NCBI GenBank assembly: GCA_949752745.1
Contig: OX457034.1
Span: 414,493-478,492 of the forward strand
Direction of reading: 5' to 3'
Source of the DNA: Protula sp. h YS-2021
Taxonomy: Eukaryota; Annelida; Polychaeta; Sabellida; Serpulidae
Length of the DNA: 64,000 bases
In this document: in pieces, positions 51,000 to 63,223 of the stretch
Layout: every line of letters starts with the position of its first letter
How positions within the stretch are numbered: the first letter of the stretch is position 1
Notes under the pieces: model-generated
Database searches by the model: none
Told to the model about the DNA's origin: nothing
Seen by the model: the letters and a program-made list of their open reading frames with translations, nothing else
Position numbers and translations under genes: made by a program

Positions 51000-52800
51000 T
51001 CAGATTCATTACTACAATGGCTGCAGTGAGAAAATATAATAATTTCAAAGAGAATTAGTTTTCGAGATAATACCTAACGTCCAGTTTGGAACTGTGTCAT
51101 TGACCATGAAAGTCAAGTTCACCGAGAATCCACTTGTGTAATGTGTTTGAAGGGTTAAACATGAGTTGACAGTCCCTATAATCTTAACGATTTTAACAAA
51201 GATAATAGACTGAACTTCACCTTTAAAGTCCAGAACACCTCTTATGTAACGACTTTTAGATCTAGAAGACCGAAATGGCTTTTGAGATAATGGTCAGCTA
51301 TCAAAACTTTGGTCTTTAGGAATTTGATCTTGATCTATGAAGGCAATGATTTTAGATCTTTTTACTAACTCCCATCATCCTTTATACGCATTCTAAATTT
51401 TGTTTTGATGGTAAACAGTATAGAAACATATGCCTGAAAAATTATAAAATGGGTGGAAAAATAGGAAAAAACCTTACAATGGCTATAAACAACATTTTAA
51501 ACACAGTGTTTTGGAACGCAGTTTTCAGACAAAAACTAACGTCTCTACCTGTAATTTCTAATGACTATTCTTTTTCAGCTCTGAAGGTTATTGTCTAAAA
51601 TTGTCTATTTCAAACATTTGGTCATTTTTACAGAGTCTTAATGCATTTCAAGATCAATCCTCGAAACAATTCTTCTTTTCACCACACAGAATAATTACGT
51701 ATGAAAATTATATTTAATTAATATTTTAAATAGTTGGACACGAAAAAAATCACTTTTACCAATGAGTTTCAGGTTGTAGTGTTCAACTTAATGCTATTAA
51801 AAGGGTGTATTTTTTATTAAAGAAAAATAAAAAAATATGTTAAATCAAGTAAGGAATTATTTTCTTTATGACAATATGGCAAAAGAATATACGACATGAA
51901 CATTCTTATATATGTTAGCTGCATTAGGTCGACAAAATGCGAAAAGTCAACAGCGTGGCAATAATACTTGTTTTCTACGCTTGCATAAAAGATGCAATTT
52001 ATTGAAAATGTCATTAACTATTCGAGAACAAAACACCAAAGACAGAAATAGAATATTTCACTTTATTTAGAGGCCATGAATAAATAATAAATTTAAACAA
52101 AATTGCGATTAGAAAAAAGCTTTTGAATAAATATATAAATTAAAACAAGTTGCAGAAATTATTTTAAATGTTGCTATGGGAAAACATAATAACAGTGATA
52201 ATAATGCTGATATTAATATAGTTAAAATTTAACTAAAGGCATCTTTAATCCTGAAACAAATTAAATTTGATAAAACTTTGAAAATGAAAGCTACATTTAA
52301 ATAAAAGAGTAAAATATTTTATGCATATTGTTAGCGTTGAAATTATTATACTAAAATAATTTCTTCACAAATTTATGTTTGCAACACACTCTTTTAGTAT
52401 TTTTAACAACCTTATCAGTAAGTGTTACGAAGTTAACAACACTTACTTAAATATCCTATCCAGACTTAAATATTTGCTATGATGCTTCTTTCAGTCCGGT
52501 TAAGTAATTGCATGTATTTTGAGAAGAGCGAGCAGAAACTACTATAATAAATTGCAAAGTTTGTCTTTTCAATCTGAGCACTAAATGAGAATGAGAGGGA
52601 GAGCAGGAATTTATCCAATATATCCTGCAATCAAATCTTTCGATTTTTACGTCGAACAATTTGTTTTCAAATCAGTGGCAATATATCCTTAAAATAAACA
52701 TATCTATCAAATAGTTGGCTGTCGATACACGGCATTATATGCGTAATAAACAAGCTTTTCTGAGAATGTATTTGCTGTTGATGATTTCTTACTATACTTT
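51000..52800. other. Non-coding AT-rich stretch upstream of the TSP1-repeat gene
   Basis: Presumed 5' flank. No clear promoter element or exon could be supported. Confidence 0.4.
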
Positions 52801-52889
52801 CTTTTATACAAGGTGTGACCAGGACACAATGGGAGAAAACTATGGTCGATAAATATTCCTTTTCATGTTGTCATATTGCATCTACCTAC

Positions 52890-53210
52890 ACTCGAACCGC
52901 CCACGACCCATCCGTTCTCACCCCAACCCTTCCCACCCAACCGCTTTCGCACCCGTCCATCACACCTCCAATCTTACCCTTTTCCACCCACCTACCACCC
53001 ATCCTCTTTCACCCCCGATCCATCCCATCCTCTTCTTACCAGACTGTCACACATCCTCTTTCAGTCTCTCCCACTCCACCCCTTTCCCACCCGCCCACCA
53101 ACCATCCTCTCCCAACCACATGCACCCCTGTGGTTGGGAGAGGATGGATCATCCATCATCCATCTACTCCCAAGCGCATGCACCCCTAACCCATCCACCA
53201 TCTATCCTCT
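52890..53210. repeat. C-rich degenerate repeat with a strong hairpin
   Basis: CCACCC/CATCCTCTTTC-type units. At 53102-53147 a perfect 19-bp inverted repeat (CCATCCTCTCCCAACCACA and its inverse) encloses an 8-base loop. Confidence 0.8.
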
Positions 53211-53259
53211 ATTCAATTCATATAAAATCAAATTTTCATATACAGTACCTGTAACATAC

Positions 53260-54650
53260 TTTTGATGTTATCTAAATGGTTAGGTCCCACACTGTATCTG
53301 CAACAATTAACAGACGTTTGCATTTGAAAAGTTGTAAAGAAGTTTCAATGTTTGGAATGTATTAACCTGGAATAAAAGTATAAATAAATGATAGAAAGGG
53401 GGTAATTTTCAGTGCACCGCGTTGCTCATAAAAGGGGGCTTATATCAGTATTCCCCTTTTCCCATAAAATGGAGATACTTTTCATTGAGTACTAGAAAAG
53501 GGTATTACGCCCCCATTAGTAGTCTCTTTAAAAAGCCAGGGACACACTGGGTAAGCGCTTGCTTACTGAGTGACCTCTTGGTAGAAAACTAAAAACAAGC
53601 CTGGTACATTTAAAGTGTGTTTATTGAAAGATAGATAACATGTTGGTTTTCTATTTTTATTTTCTTTAAATTTAGTCTGATAAATGTGGAATCAAAATAA
53701 AACATCCATCGGAAGGTTCGAAAGTACGAATCGAATTGGCCTCTGAATGAAATATGGATGTTGTGGGAAATGTTCCAAGCAAAAAAAACAAACAAACAAA
53801 ACAAAAACAAATTTCCTAAAAGAAACTTATGACGTCCATATTGAGAAGTTTGCACTTTAGATTTTTATTTTTTTTTGGGGGGGGATTTTGGATTTTTATT
53901 TTGTTTTTATAATTTAATGTTTATAGCGTTATTGCTTTTCGAAATAGATAAGCGGTGAAATTTACTCTTTGTAGCTAAAATACGATAGCTTTGTATTAAA
54001 TATATAAATTCTATGTAAATTATATGTAGGTGACTTGATAGTTGTTCTTTGACACACTGTGATCTATAACAACTAAGATTCTAACGGAAGGATCTAAACA
54101 CATGAAATAATAAGAAGAAAATTTATATTAGACATACATGAAAAACATGGAAAAAATATATCTGCAGTACAAGTATTTGCTTGAGGACAAATTACTTAAT
54201 TATATGACTTGAGAAAATATTGGAATTTGATTGGTCTATTTCAAAGTCAATAATTTTTTTCAATGTTTAGTGAAATACCAAATTTGATAGATATTATAGT
54301 TATCTGTAATAAAAACCAAAGATAAATAATGACAAAAACACATATTGACTCATTTACAGTCATTGCGCAGATAGTACCGACCCGCGACGAAGACCTGCAC
54401 ATTGCAGTTCATGGAGATGCTTAACAAAAGTATTAAAAAAAGCTTAATTGAATACATGACAATTCGCAAGAAGCTAACATGTGGTTACGGTATGCGGCCA
54501 TGTAACAAAATCAAACCGTTATATCAACTGCTGTACCCATATCTGATATTCACCACTATGGCTACTAACTGACATAGTATCAGTGGTACTAACGGCGCTT
54601 GCAGTGCTTTGTGAATTCATGGGTCCTACTGAATGCCTTTCCCCTTTTTG
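53260..54650. other. Non-coding AT-rich stretch
   Basis: No exon, tRNA or transposon end recognised. Confidence 0.4.
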
Positions 54651-54657
54651 ATATTCT

Positions 54658-54727
54658 GGGTGACGGTTTACTCAGTTCGTTAGAGCGTAGGTCTGGTAAA
54701 GTCGCTGGTTCGAATCAGACTCAGGGA
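54658..54727 (+). repeat. tRNA-derived SINE-like sequence
   Basis: GGTGACGGTTTACTCAGTTC with TTAGAGCG, a CTGGTAA loop-like motif (GGT, Thr type) and B box GGTTCGAATCA. Related to 16638-16715. Stems are imperfect. Confidence 0.5.
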
Positions 54728-55079
54728 GTTAAACGAGAAATTGACGTTTGCTCTAGTTGTCTTAGATAAGCGAATACAAAGGATGTTGTATATATCATTA
54801 CGTTCTCATATTTTTTTTTTCATTTTCGACATTATTACTGTTAAGATGTCCTTTAAAAAGATTATCTAATTTTAAATCTTATCAAAAGAATCACAGGTTG
54901 AAAGGTTTGCAGAAGCTGTCATTTAAGAACAAAACAGCTTTTACAAGTGATCTCCAAAAATATCAGTTTGATCGATTTAACAAGTGCAACTACAAAAACA
55001 GATTTATTTTTAGAGTTTGATTCTTTTCATAAATGAAGTCTGTTGATGAATTATCAAGAGACTGATTCTAGAGGAGCAA

Positions 55080-55430
55080 TGTCCGGTACAACTCTTTACC
55101 TCCCATATCCTTCCCCCTCCACCCTATCTCCATGCAGCTCTATTGTTCCATCCTCCCCACCCGACCCCTCCACCATATCTTCATGCAGCTCTTTTCCTCC
55201 ATACTTCCCCAACCCTCCTCCTCCACTCGATCCCTGTGCAATTCTTTTCCAACATCCACCCCTTCCTACTGCACAGTATCTCTGAGCAACTTTTTTCCTC
55301 AATCCTCCCCACACCTCCTCTTCACCTAATGTTCCGTGTAGCTATTTCCCTCCACCCCTATCCCTCCCCCTCCACCCTATCTCAGTATTTGTTTTCCTCC
55401 ATCCTCCCCCACCCGTCCCTTTCCGCCCTA
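55080..55430. repeat. Pyrimidine-rich ~60-bp degenerate repeat
   Basis: Units with CCTCCACCCTATCTCCATGC and TTTTCCTCCATCCTCCCC. Frames over it are low-complexity by-products. Confidence 0.8.
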
Positions 55431-55459
55431 TCTCCGTATTTGTTTGTTTGCTTGTAGTC

Positions 55460-56100
55460 TTCGTTATTTTTTGTCCACTTTAGTCTTTTTTTCTATAATT
55501 GTCTTGTCTTTATTTCTAATTTACGATATTTGTATTTAGAATCAGGAGCTCTTTAGATGATGTAACGACGTCAGTTTTTCGACTTTTGAAGTAATCGCCC
55601 TCTGACGTCCTAAAACGGTTAGTTTTATTTTGACAGTCAGTTTATTTTAACTGCTCATTTTGACAAAGATAGCAATGAATATTAAAACGAAAAACATACG
55701 ACCATGCAGAGAGCTAAGCTTATTTGAAAACGTGGTGCTATAAAAATCAGGTTATTGCGAACCAATACCTAAAACCTACTTATAGAAAACTGAACACATC
55801 ATTCTGATCAGAGAACACTTCAATATTCTTTAGTGTTACCTATCATACCGTAAAGGAAAAATAAAAAATCCAGGGCCGTCCATGCCGAAAAATTGAAACG
55901 TTTATAAATGTGAGAGGTTGCTATAGTCCGTGCATTGAGAATCATAAATTTACAATAAAAACATCAACAAATGTTGCATTTGTAAATACGAATGTTCGGC
56001 CGAGAGAGGTTAGACAAAACTGACTGTGACTGTGACATTACTTGCTTTATTAAAATTGAGTTGAAAGTGACATGTTAGGTCAAAAAAAGTTCTACGAACT
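55460..56100. other. Non-coding stretch
   Basis: Nothing supported beyond AT-rich sequence. Confidence 0.4.
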
Positions 56101-56116
56101 GTGATATTCCTTTTAC

Positions 56117-56215
56117 CTGGAAAATGTGTTGTTTCGTTTAATATCGGACATCTTGTCTGATTCGCTTCTGAATCGTTAAGAATGCCATCTTTTTTAAACG
56201 TCGCTTTGAATTTCT
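56117..56215 (-). CDS. Possible orphan exon
   Basis: TTTTATAG acceptor, 99 bases, phase 1/1, CCAG|GTAAAA donor. It reads KFKATFKKDGILNDSEANQT then RCPILNETTHFP, with N-glycosylation-type sites (NDS, NQT, NET). No neighbouring exon was found and the family is not recognised. Confidence 0.28.
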
Positions 56216-56299
56216 CTATAAAATAATAGCTAAACCAAGCTGGAAGCAACGTATAAACGGCACAGAGAAGCAACGTATAAACGGCACAGAGACTATTTT

Positions 56300-57925
56300 T
56301 GGAGCCGTTTGTAAGTATACTCTAGGCGATAACGAAAACCAATGACGATGTGCGTCATGCATCAACAAAGTACATGGAGCAAAGTCGTTAATTTAAGCTC
56401 TTCTGGCTCTGGCAAATGTAAGAAACCAGGTAATCGCCTCTTGTAACATTCGTGGAGTAAACAAAACTTTATGTTATTCTCCTAACTACATCACAATTGT
56501 ATAATGTTGCAATTTTTTTAGCTTGATGGTATTAGTTTTCACAACGCTCCATTAACCATGAATTATGTAGCTACTTCAGTTTTTGAATTTAGTCTTTTCA
56601 TATTGATTCTAAGACACTGAAGTAACGTGGGTCGTAAATCAGTCCTAAATACGTCTTAAATCTGTCGTAAATCTGGTAGACCTTAATTTTCACCACTCGT
56701 TTTGAGACTGGAAGTTCTTAGAAGTTATTTGGTCATAAATTCCACACAGTCCATATGTTTACAATATGTAGCGAACCAAAAAAGCTGATGTCGCTGTTTT
56801 AAGAAATTGATGACTGACCTTGGTCAAACAGAATAAGGACACAAAATTCAGAGGCCTCTGACTGGCAAGCAAAATTTAGAGGATACTGATAGGCAAGTAA
56901 AGTTTAGGGGTTTCTAACAGGAAAGCAAGTGCAGGGAACTCAGACAGACAAGTAAAGTTTATTGGTCTCATTTTATATAACAAATGATTCAAAACAGATA
57001 TGAAATTCCACAAGTGGACACCACAGGATGAACAGATACGCCAAATGTAATAAGGGCCACACGGCGGAAAGACGGGCAGACACAAATTACATTCCATCTT
57101 TTAGTTCTGAAGGATAATTTCGATCATGAAGCCTCTGTACAAACTTGAAAACTGTGACTTTCTCGAGAGCCACAAGAAATGTTGTAACATAAAAACTATC
57201 ATGTCGTAGACCTATAAAACGTTCAACTTCATATGGACATTTCTAATCATCCTCCAGCGTTCTTAGAGAACTTTCCGTTGATAACAGTCTGCACGACTCT
57301 GAAAATTAACGTGATAAACCAAGAGGCATCTAATGACAGCCTCTTGGTTTAGAAGCCTGTAGTAACGTCTGGTAAATGCGTTTTCCTAACTGAAGTTAAT
57401 ATCTTTAAAAAGTCGCCCTACTCATCCAACCTGTTATTGCAATTTTATTCAATGTTTCTCGTAATATTTCATATTTTGGCATGTGGGATAAAAAAACTGG
57501 ATGCATTGAAATGTCTTGCTTAATCACCGGCACAATAATAGAGTTTCATGTATTAAATATCATTGTCTTTAAAGAGATAAAACACAGATGGCAATGTTCT
57601 GAGCCAATAATTTATAGCTTGTCTGAATGTCTGCATATTGATCAAAGATGGGAGCTCTTTAACAGTAAGGTAAGCTACAGAGAATTATATGCGTGGGATG
57701 TGGATGAGATATCCAGGATTCTGGTGATTTAAAACATAATTCAAACATTTTTCCGATGCGACGTAATCTCAATCGGGATGCCAATAGTGTCAATCCCTAA
57801 ATGTTACCGGGAGCTCTGTTTCGGGATCTTTCTGAAATATTTTTTCTCTTGGGTTTATATAATAATCAATTGATTCTCTTTCAGAAATACATCCCGTGTC
57901 CAACAAAAAACCGAGTTAATGATTA
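56300..57925. other. Mostly non-coding stretch
   Basis: A loose ~35-bp repeat (GGCAAGTAAAGTTTAG units, 56855-56965) and a 13-bp-arm hairpin (57315-57351) are visible. An 83-codon plus-strand frame at 57481-57732 is not supported as a gene. Confidence 0.4.
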
Positions 57926-57928
57926 CGA

Positions 57929-58583
57929 CCCGGTAAACATTTTTGGTTTGGAAAACGTTTTATAAACGTTTTTTTGTGAAACCTAAAAAACCTTCAAAAA
58001 ACGTTTTATTTTCGTTATATATGAAATGCTAGAAAACGATTTTTTGGGAACGTTTTTTGAAGGTTTCAAATGAAACCTTTTCAGAACCATTTTGACGGGG
58101 TTTTGACAAAAAATTTCTGAAACCCTTTTTTGTGATCTTAAAAAATAATCATTTGTAACGTTCATTTCCGACCATTGATCATTCAAACAACACCACAAGA
58201 CACCAATCTGCAACTAAACATTCGTACTTACCTGGGATTGAACCTGGAACCTCTGGCATGCTACGCGTCGACCTTACCTCTACGCCACCACGCATCCGAT
58301 TAACTATGAACTATTCGGCTACCAATATCTTGTTTCTGTGCGATCCCCAACAATTAATTTTAACATTTTTCTGTTTTAGTGGTGCTTTTTAAATTATTGG
58401 TTTAAAAATAGTTCCCCCTGAAACGATTTTTGGTTTAAAAATAGTTCCCCCTGAAACGTTTCGAAAAGGTTCTACAAAAAACGTTTTATTTTAGTATCCG
58501 AGAACACAAAGGTTTTATAAACGTCAATAAAACGTTTCAACCCAAAACGAACCTTCAAAAAAACGTTTCCATGGTTACCGGGG
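57929..58583. mobile_element. TIR-like element with AACGTTTT motifs and a tRNA-like core
   Basis: Left end CCCGGTAAACAT, right end ATGGTTACCGGGG (inverse of CCCCGGTAACCAT). Both flanks inside are rich in AAAACGTTT and GAACCTTCAAAAAACGTTT in opposite orientations. A minus-strand tRNA-like sequence lies in the centre. An ~75-base sequence (TATATAAT.AT.GATT.(A/G)TTCTCTTTC...CCGAGTT) flanks it as direct repeats at 57853-57926 and 58632-58706. Confidence 0.5.
58218..58302 (-). repeat. tRNA-like sequence in the TIR-like element
   Basis: On the minus strand, GTGGTGGCGTAGAGGTAAGG (A box) and CCAGGTTCAATCCCAGG (B box and T-arm). Acceptor pairing is poor; likely a tRNA pseudogene or SINE head. Confidence 0.45.
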
Positions 58584-58798
58584 AAGGTTTAGTTTTGAAA
58601 GGGATGCTTGTCAAAAGTCTGCGATTAGAGGTTTATATAATGATTGATTGGTTCTCTTTCAGAAATGTACCCAGAGTCCAACAAAAAAACCGAGTTTAGC
58701 ATTATGAACGTTTTAAAAGTTTAATAGTTTTAAAAAGGCTCCTTATCAAGCTTAGGGTCTGCGATTAGAGGTTTTAAAGTCCTGAAAACATATGGCAA

Positions 58799-59152
58799 CC
58801 TATAAGCCAAATCATATTTTAGGTGTTTCGAATAAAATGCGCATGAATTTTGACTGCAAGGAGATCGGGTAAAAGTGTAAGAAATTCAAGAAAAATATAG
58901 AAAAATATAGCAGAAACAGCTCATACTTAAAACACAAAAGAAATTGAAACTTAAAACTGTTTGTTAAAATTTTAAATGAATTTTAAAAACAGCATACGGG
59001 TTGTTAAAAACACGACTGCTCTTTGGGGCAAAGGAAATTTGACATTTGGGCGAAATCATTTCTTTCAGTTTTTTACCGGCTAGTTTGTATTTGAAAGGCA
59101 GAAACTTTGCGCATTTTATTCGGAACGCCCACTGTTTGATTTGGCTTATTTG
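58799..59152. mobile_element. MITE, AAGCCAAATCA family, copy 2 (best ends)
   Basis: Left TAAGCCAAATCA ... GTGTTTCGAATAAAATGCGC and right GCGCATTTTATTCGGAACGC ... TGATTTGGCTTA are inverted over about 50 bases with a few mismatches. It may use a TA target site. Non-coding. Confidence 0.75.
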
Positions 59153-59159
59153 TCCTTTG

Positions 59160-60130
59160 ACCTTTGAGCCTGCCTCAACCAACAGCCTACCCCAGACAGA
59201 CGTCTCATAATAATATATCTTACCAGGAAAAGATATGTATTGCCCACCAGTAGCACACAATGTCTTGACTTAATCATAACTGTACAGCGATAGCAACAAA
59301 TGTGCAAAAGAAACAATATTTAACAATAAAACAGTTTGCTTTTCAAAAAATTATTTTCTTTTCAAACAGAATATTCACACCAAACCTTGACAATTTTCAA
59401 CATCCTGGAATATTTTAAAATTATGGATAAACAGATGAAACTTACATTTTATTGACAGCTCTATTTGTATGGACATTTGTTTATTTCTGTGCAGCAAATA
59501 AACAATAAATATAATACAAAATAGGACCAAGTCTGAAATGAAGTCGATATAAAAACCGGCTTGAATCCAATATTATTTCTTATATTTATGCACAACTCTT
59601 ACTGAAGGTAATTTATTTCATTTCAATATACTTACATAATATTCACTATGGCAAGTGTTGCTTGTAATTAATCAACTTCATTGATGTTCATGGATTTTTC
59701 TCTGACGACTGAGATCCCTGATTTGTGCGTGTGAGAGGAGAAAGGGAAGAGAAAGGAAGGAAAAGCAGAACCAGGCTGCCACCCCTTTATAAATGGACCG
59801 AATCTTCTGTTATCTCCTAAATTCAAGATTTTTCATGTCATTCTTAGAAAAAAAGAAATCAGATGAGTGGAGCGGGAATTGAAGAAGTGGTGGTGGTTGC
59901 ATGAGGCTTGAAGCTATTTTTTTATTTAACACCGTCAGTTATATCGGCATTAAAATAACAAGACGAAAAATGACTTTCAAGTGCAATTTATCTCACAAAT
60001 GTTCAATGACATATTCCATAAATATACTTTAACTAATTTCTTGATCCAAAGCAAATGCAAAGTATATGTCAAATACAGTTTCTTTAAGACTAAAGCTGTA
60101 GTTTTTTAAGATGAAATTAATCAATATATT
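59160..60130. other. Non-coding AT-rich stretch
   Basis: No feature supported. Confidence 0.4.
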
Positions 60131-60139
60131 TATGTAAAA

Positions 60140-60460
60140 ATACTTTGGGTGTTCCTAATAAAATGCACAAAATCCTAAGTTTTGCCTGCAAGTACAAATA
60201 GGCTAAAAAAATGACGAAGAGATTTCGTATAAATCTCAAATTTCTTTGCCCCAAAGTACAATGTATTTTAACTATCCACGTGCTATTTTAAAAGCTTTAT
60301 AAAAGTGTCTTAATAGTTTCAAATTACAATTACTTCTATTTTCGGAACATTTTAGAGCTTTTTGTGAGGTATTACTTCTGTCATTTCAACCGCATTGCTT
60401 ACAGTCGAAACGCAAAATTCTAGTGCACTTTATTCGGAACACACAAGGTAGTCGCTTGGT
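60140..60460. mobile_element. MITE, AAGCCAAATCA family, diverged copy 3
   Basis: GGGTGTTCCTAATAAAATGC at the left and GTGCACTTTATTCGGAACAC at the right form an inverted pair; the body matches copies 1 and 2 only in places. Confidence 0.55.
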
Positions 60461-60869
60461 TCATTGTCTTTGAATAATTTTACAACAGGGCATAAGAATA
60501 TTCGAACTTGCCATCAGTAGATATGTCTGTTATGATGCTAAGTAGCGTGTTTCAATATTTTGTGTAATCATTAATTCTCAATTAATTGCCAATTACCATT
60601 AGTGCACATCATTAATTATTAATTAGTCAAACTTTAAAATAATAACTAATTACGAAAACAAAAAAGGCACACAGAAAGTATAAACAAAACAAGCAATGTT
60701 CTAACAAAGCTGGCTCATTAATCACAACAAGAGGAAATGACGGAAATAATCGATCTTTACAGACAGGAAGGGTTAATAAACGATGCGATTAGAACACAGG
60801 TTCAGACGTGCCAATACAGTACAACTCATCTAATAGGAACCTCTGTGAATTAGGACTACTTGTATGTTT

Positions 60870-61260
60870 CGCTAATTTTATGTTACGGGTACTTACTCGT
60901 TACGGACACTTATATGTTACAGATATTATATGTTACGGGAACTTCTGTGTTACGGGTTTCTTATACGTTACGGACACTTACATGTCACAGATATTATACG
61001 ATACGGACACATATATTACAGGTATTATATGTTATGGACACTTCTATGTTACCGGTATTTATGCGTTACGGATACTTACATGTTACAGATATTATATGCT
61101 ACGGGTACTTATATGTTACGGCCACTTATAGGTTACGGGTACTTATATGTTACGGACACTTATTTGTTAGATACATATGTGAATTAGGGACATCTGTATT
61201 TAATGACATCTCTCAGTTAGGGACACCTATGTATCATAGATACCTTTAAATTGTGGACAC
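60870..61260. repeat. Degenerate ~16/33-bp tandem repeat
   Basis: Units of TGTTACGGACACTTATA / TGTTACAGATATTATA alternate, giving overlapping Tyr/Leu/Cys-rich frames that are by-products. Confidence 0.85.
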
Positions 61261-61269
61261 TTATGTATC

Positions 61270-62690
61270 AGGGACACCTGTGAATTAAGGGCATCTACAT
61301 CTAATACCTGACCATTTTGGGCATCTGACAATTATAAATATCTTTCTATTGGAGATTATAATTAATTAATTGGTTCATTGTGGTGGAATTAAGCACTCGT
61401 AAAAGGCCAATGAACTCACCGCTACGCAGATATCTTTCCACTTATACTGAAGTTATGTGTCTTAGATTTCTACTGAATGCCGAATCTCCCATTTAATTTA
61501 TGGAGATGAAATATTGAATTTTCGATCTCAAAAATAACAACAAAATTTTTGAGCATTAGAACTGCGTTTCATTTGTGCAGCAAAAATTTCAAAGGAGATT
61601 CTGTATACAACGGCCAGTCGTTATTTCATTCACAAATGTTCAAATGTTTGCTTTTAAATTTTAGGCACAAAACAATAAACTGATGTTTTGATACCAAAAA
61701 TTTATTTTGAGGTCAAATATTCACCTGCAGATTTCAAAATATAAAAAAGTCTCATTCTGAAATAATGTCATCTAGAATACATTCTTAATATCAATAAAAA
61801 ATAAACAAATTATTGAGCTCAAAATTGAGATTTTTCTTATCCGATATTTCAAAATTTGAACTTTTCAAAACTTTAATGATCTCTAAAATCAATTTTAGAG
61901 ATCATTAATTCAACTTTAGAGGTCATTAAGTCATTTTTGATATCAGTAAATTTTATCTCTGTAAATATTTATTGATATCAAAAATTATTTTTCAGAACAC
62001 GAATACAATTAGAGATATTAACAACATAAGCACAAATACTAAAAATTGATTTCTGATCTCACAAATGAATTGTTAAGATCATGAGTTAATTTTTGAAATG
62101 AAAAAATCAATTTTTGAGAGCGAAAATGGTAAAAATGGCACTTTCTCCTATTTATTTTGAAATAGAAACAATTACAACATATAAAACCATTTGTTCGTAT
62201 CTCAATGTTAGTGAATTTTTGGCACGCCAGGTCCGGAAGAACTGGGTAGAAAATTATAAATTTTAAGCATTTTAGGGGACTTTTTTTTTTGAATAAAATC
62301 AAAACAATATTTGTTTCTTGATACAAACACCACCCTCTGATTTTCCGACCATGTCTTTTTATAATGAAATATTCAAACATTGAATCGGATTAAATTTTAC
62401 ATTTGCTTTGTTTAAACATAAATGCATTTAATTATTCGATGGGTTAAAAAATCTTTAGTTTATTTACACTAATTCATGGGTAAATCGCTGTCATTTTATG
62501 TGGACTTCTGATACCTGGTATATCAACCATATACCTCGTATATCAGCTATATTTCTCGCTAGAAATCCCAGGGCTGACTACCAGATGACTGCAGCAGTCG
62601 CTTTTACAGTGACATCATATCCACGACGGATCTTTTTGTGCTTTGTCGGATTTTTAGCTCTTCCAAAACCAAATAAACACCAGATTATAT
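61270..62690. other. AT-rich stretch with (A/T)TTTTGA-type inverted motifs
   Basis: Many short repeats of TTTTGAGATC/GATCTCAAAA (61500-62110), including a 34-bp near-perfect palindrome at 61874-61907. No gene seen. Confidence 0.5.
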
Positions 62691-62694
62691 TCTT

Positions 62695-62728
62695 CTCTCT
62701 CTCTCTTTCTCGCTCTCTCTCTCTCTCT
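62695..62728. repeat. (CT)n microsatellite at the gap edge
   Basis: CT repeats run directly into the N block, which probably caused the gap. Confidence 0.9.
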
Positions 62729-62928
62729 NNNNNNNNNNNNNNNNNNNNNNNNNNNNNNNNNNNNNNNNNNNNNNNNNNNNNNNNNNNNNNNNNNNNNNNN
62801 NNNNNNNNNNNNNNNNNNNNNNNNNNNNNNNNNNNNNNNNNNNNNNNNNNNNNNNNNNNNNNNNNNNNNNNNNNNNNNNNNNNNNNNNNNNNNNNNNNNN
62901 NNNNNNNNNNNNNNNNNNNNNNNNNNNN
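62729..62928. other. Assembly gap (200 N)
   Basis: A run of exactly 200 N; the true length is unknown. Confidence 0.99.
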
Positions 62929-63223
62929 AGTGTGCATAGCCCACATATTCCCCACAGCCCCCCCCCCCCCCCCCCCCCCACCCATCAGTTAAACACGGCC
63001 ATAAATAGTTAAGGGCTGAAAAAGTCCAGCTGGTCCATTTTCCTTGGACGGACCTGGCCCATTTACAATACCGATCTGTGTTTGTTCCCATAGAAGCCAC
63101 ATACCAAGTTTCATGAAAATCCTTGCAGAAGTTTTTAAGTTATCGTGTTAACAAGCTCTTGATGACAGACCGACAGACTGACCGACAAGAGGTCGATCGC
63201 ATATATTCCCCGTGGGGAATAAA
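62929..63223 (+). repeat. Interspersed repeat with poly-C and terminal hairpin, copy 3
   Basis: Begins at the gap edge with AGTGTGCATAGCCCACATAT, includes a poly-C tract and ends ATATTCCCCGTGGGGAATAA. Confidence 0.85.

Noticed and set aside
52815..53265. Three overlapping plus-strand frames rich in Pro, His and Ser
   Set aside because: Read from a degenerate CCACCC/CATCC repeat; all three frames are open for the same compositional reason.
57481..57732. An 83-codon plus-strand frame ending near a GTAAGC site
   Set aside because: No matching exon nearby, no known motif, and ordinary length for a chance frame in AT-rich DNA.
62498..63100. Open frames that cross 62729-62928
   Set aside because: They run through the N block and low-complexity CT and poly-C tracts, so the translation is meaningless.
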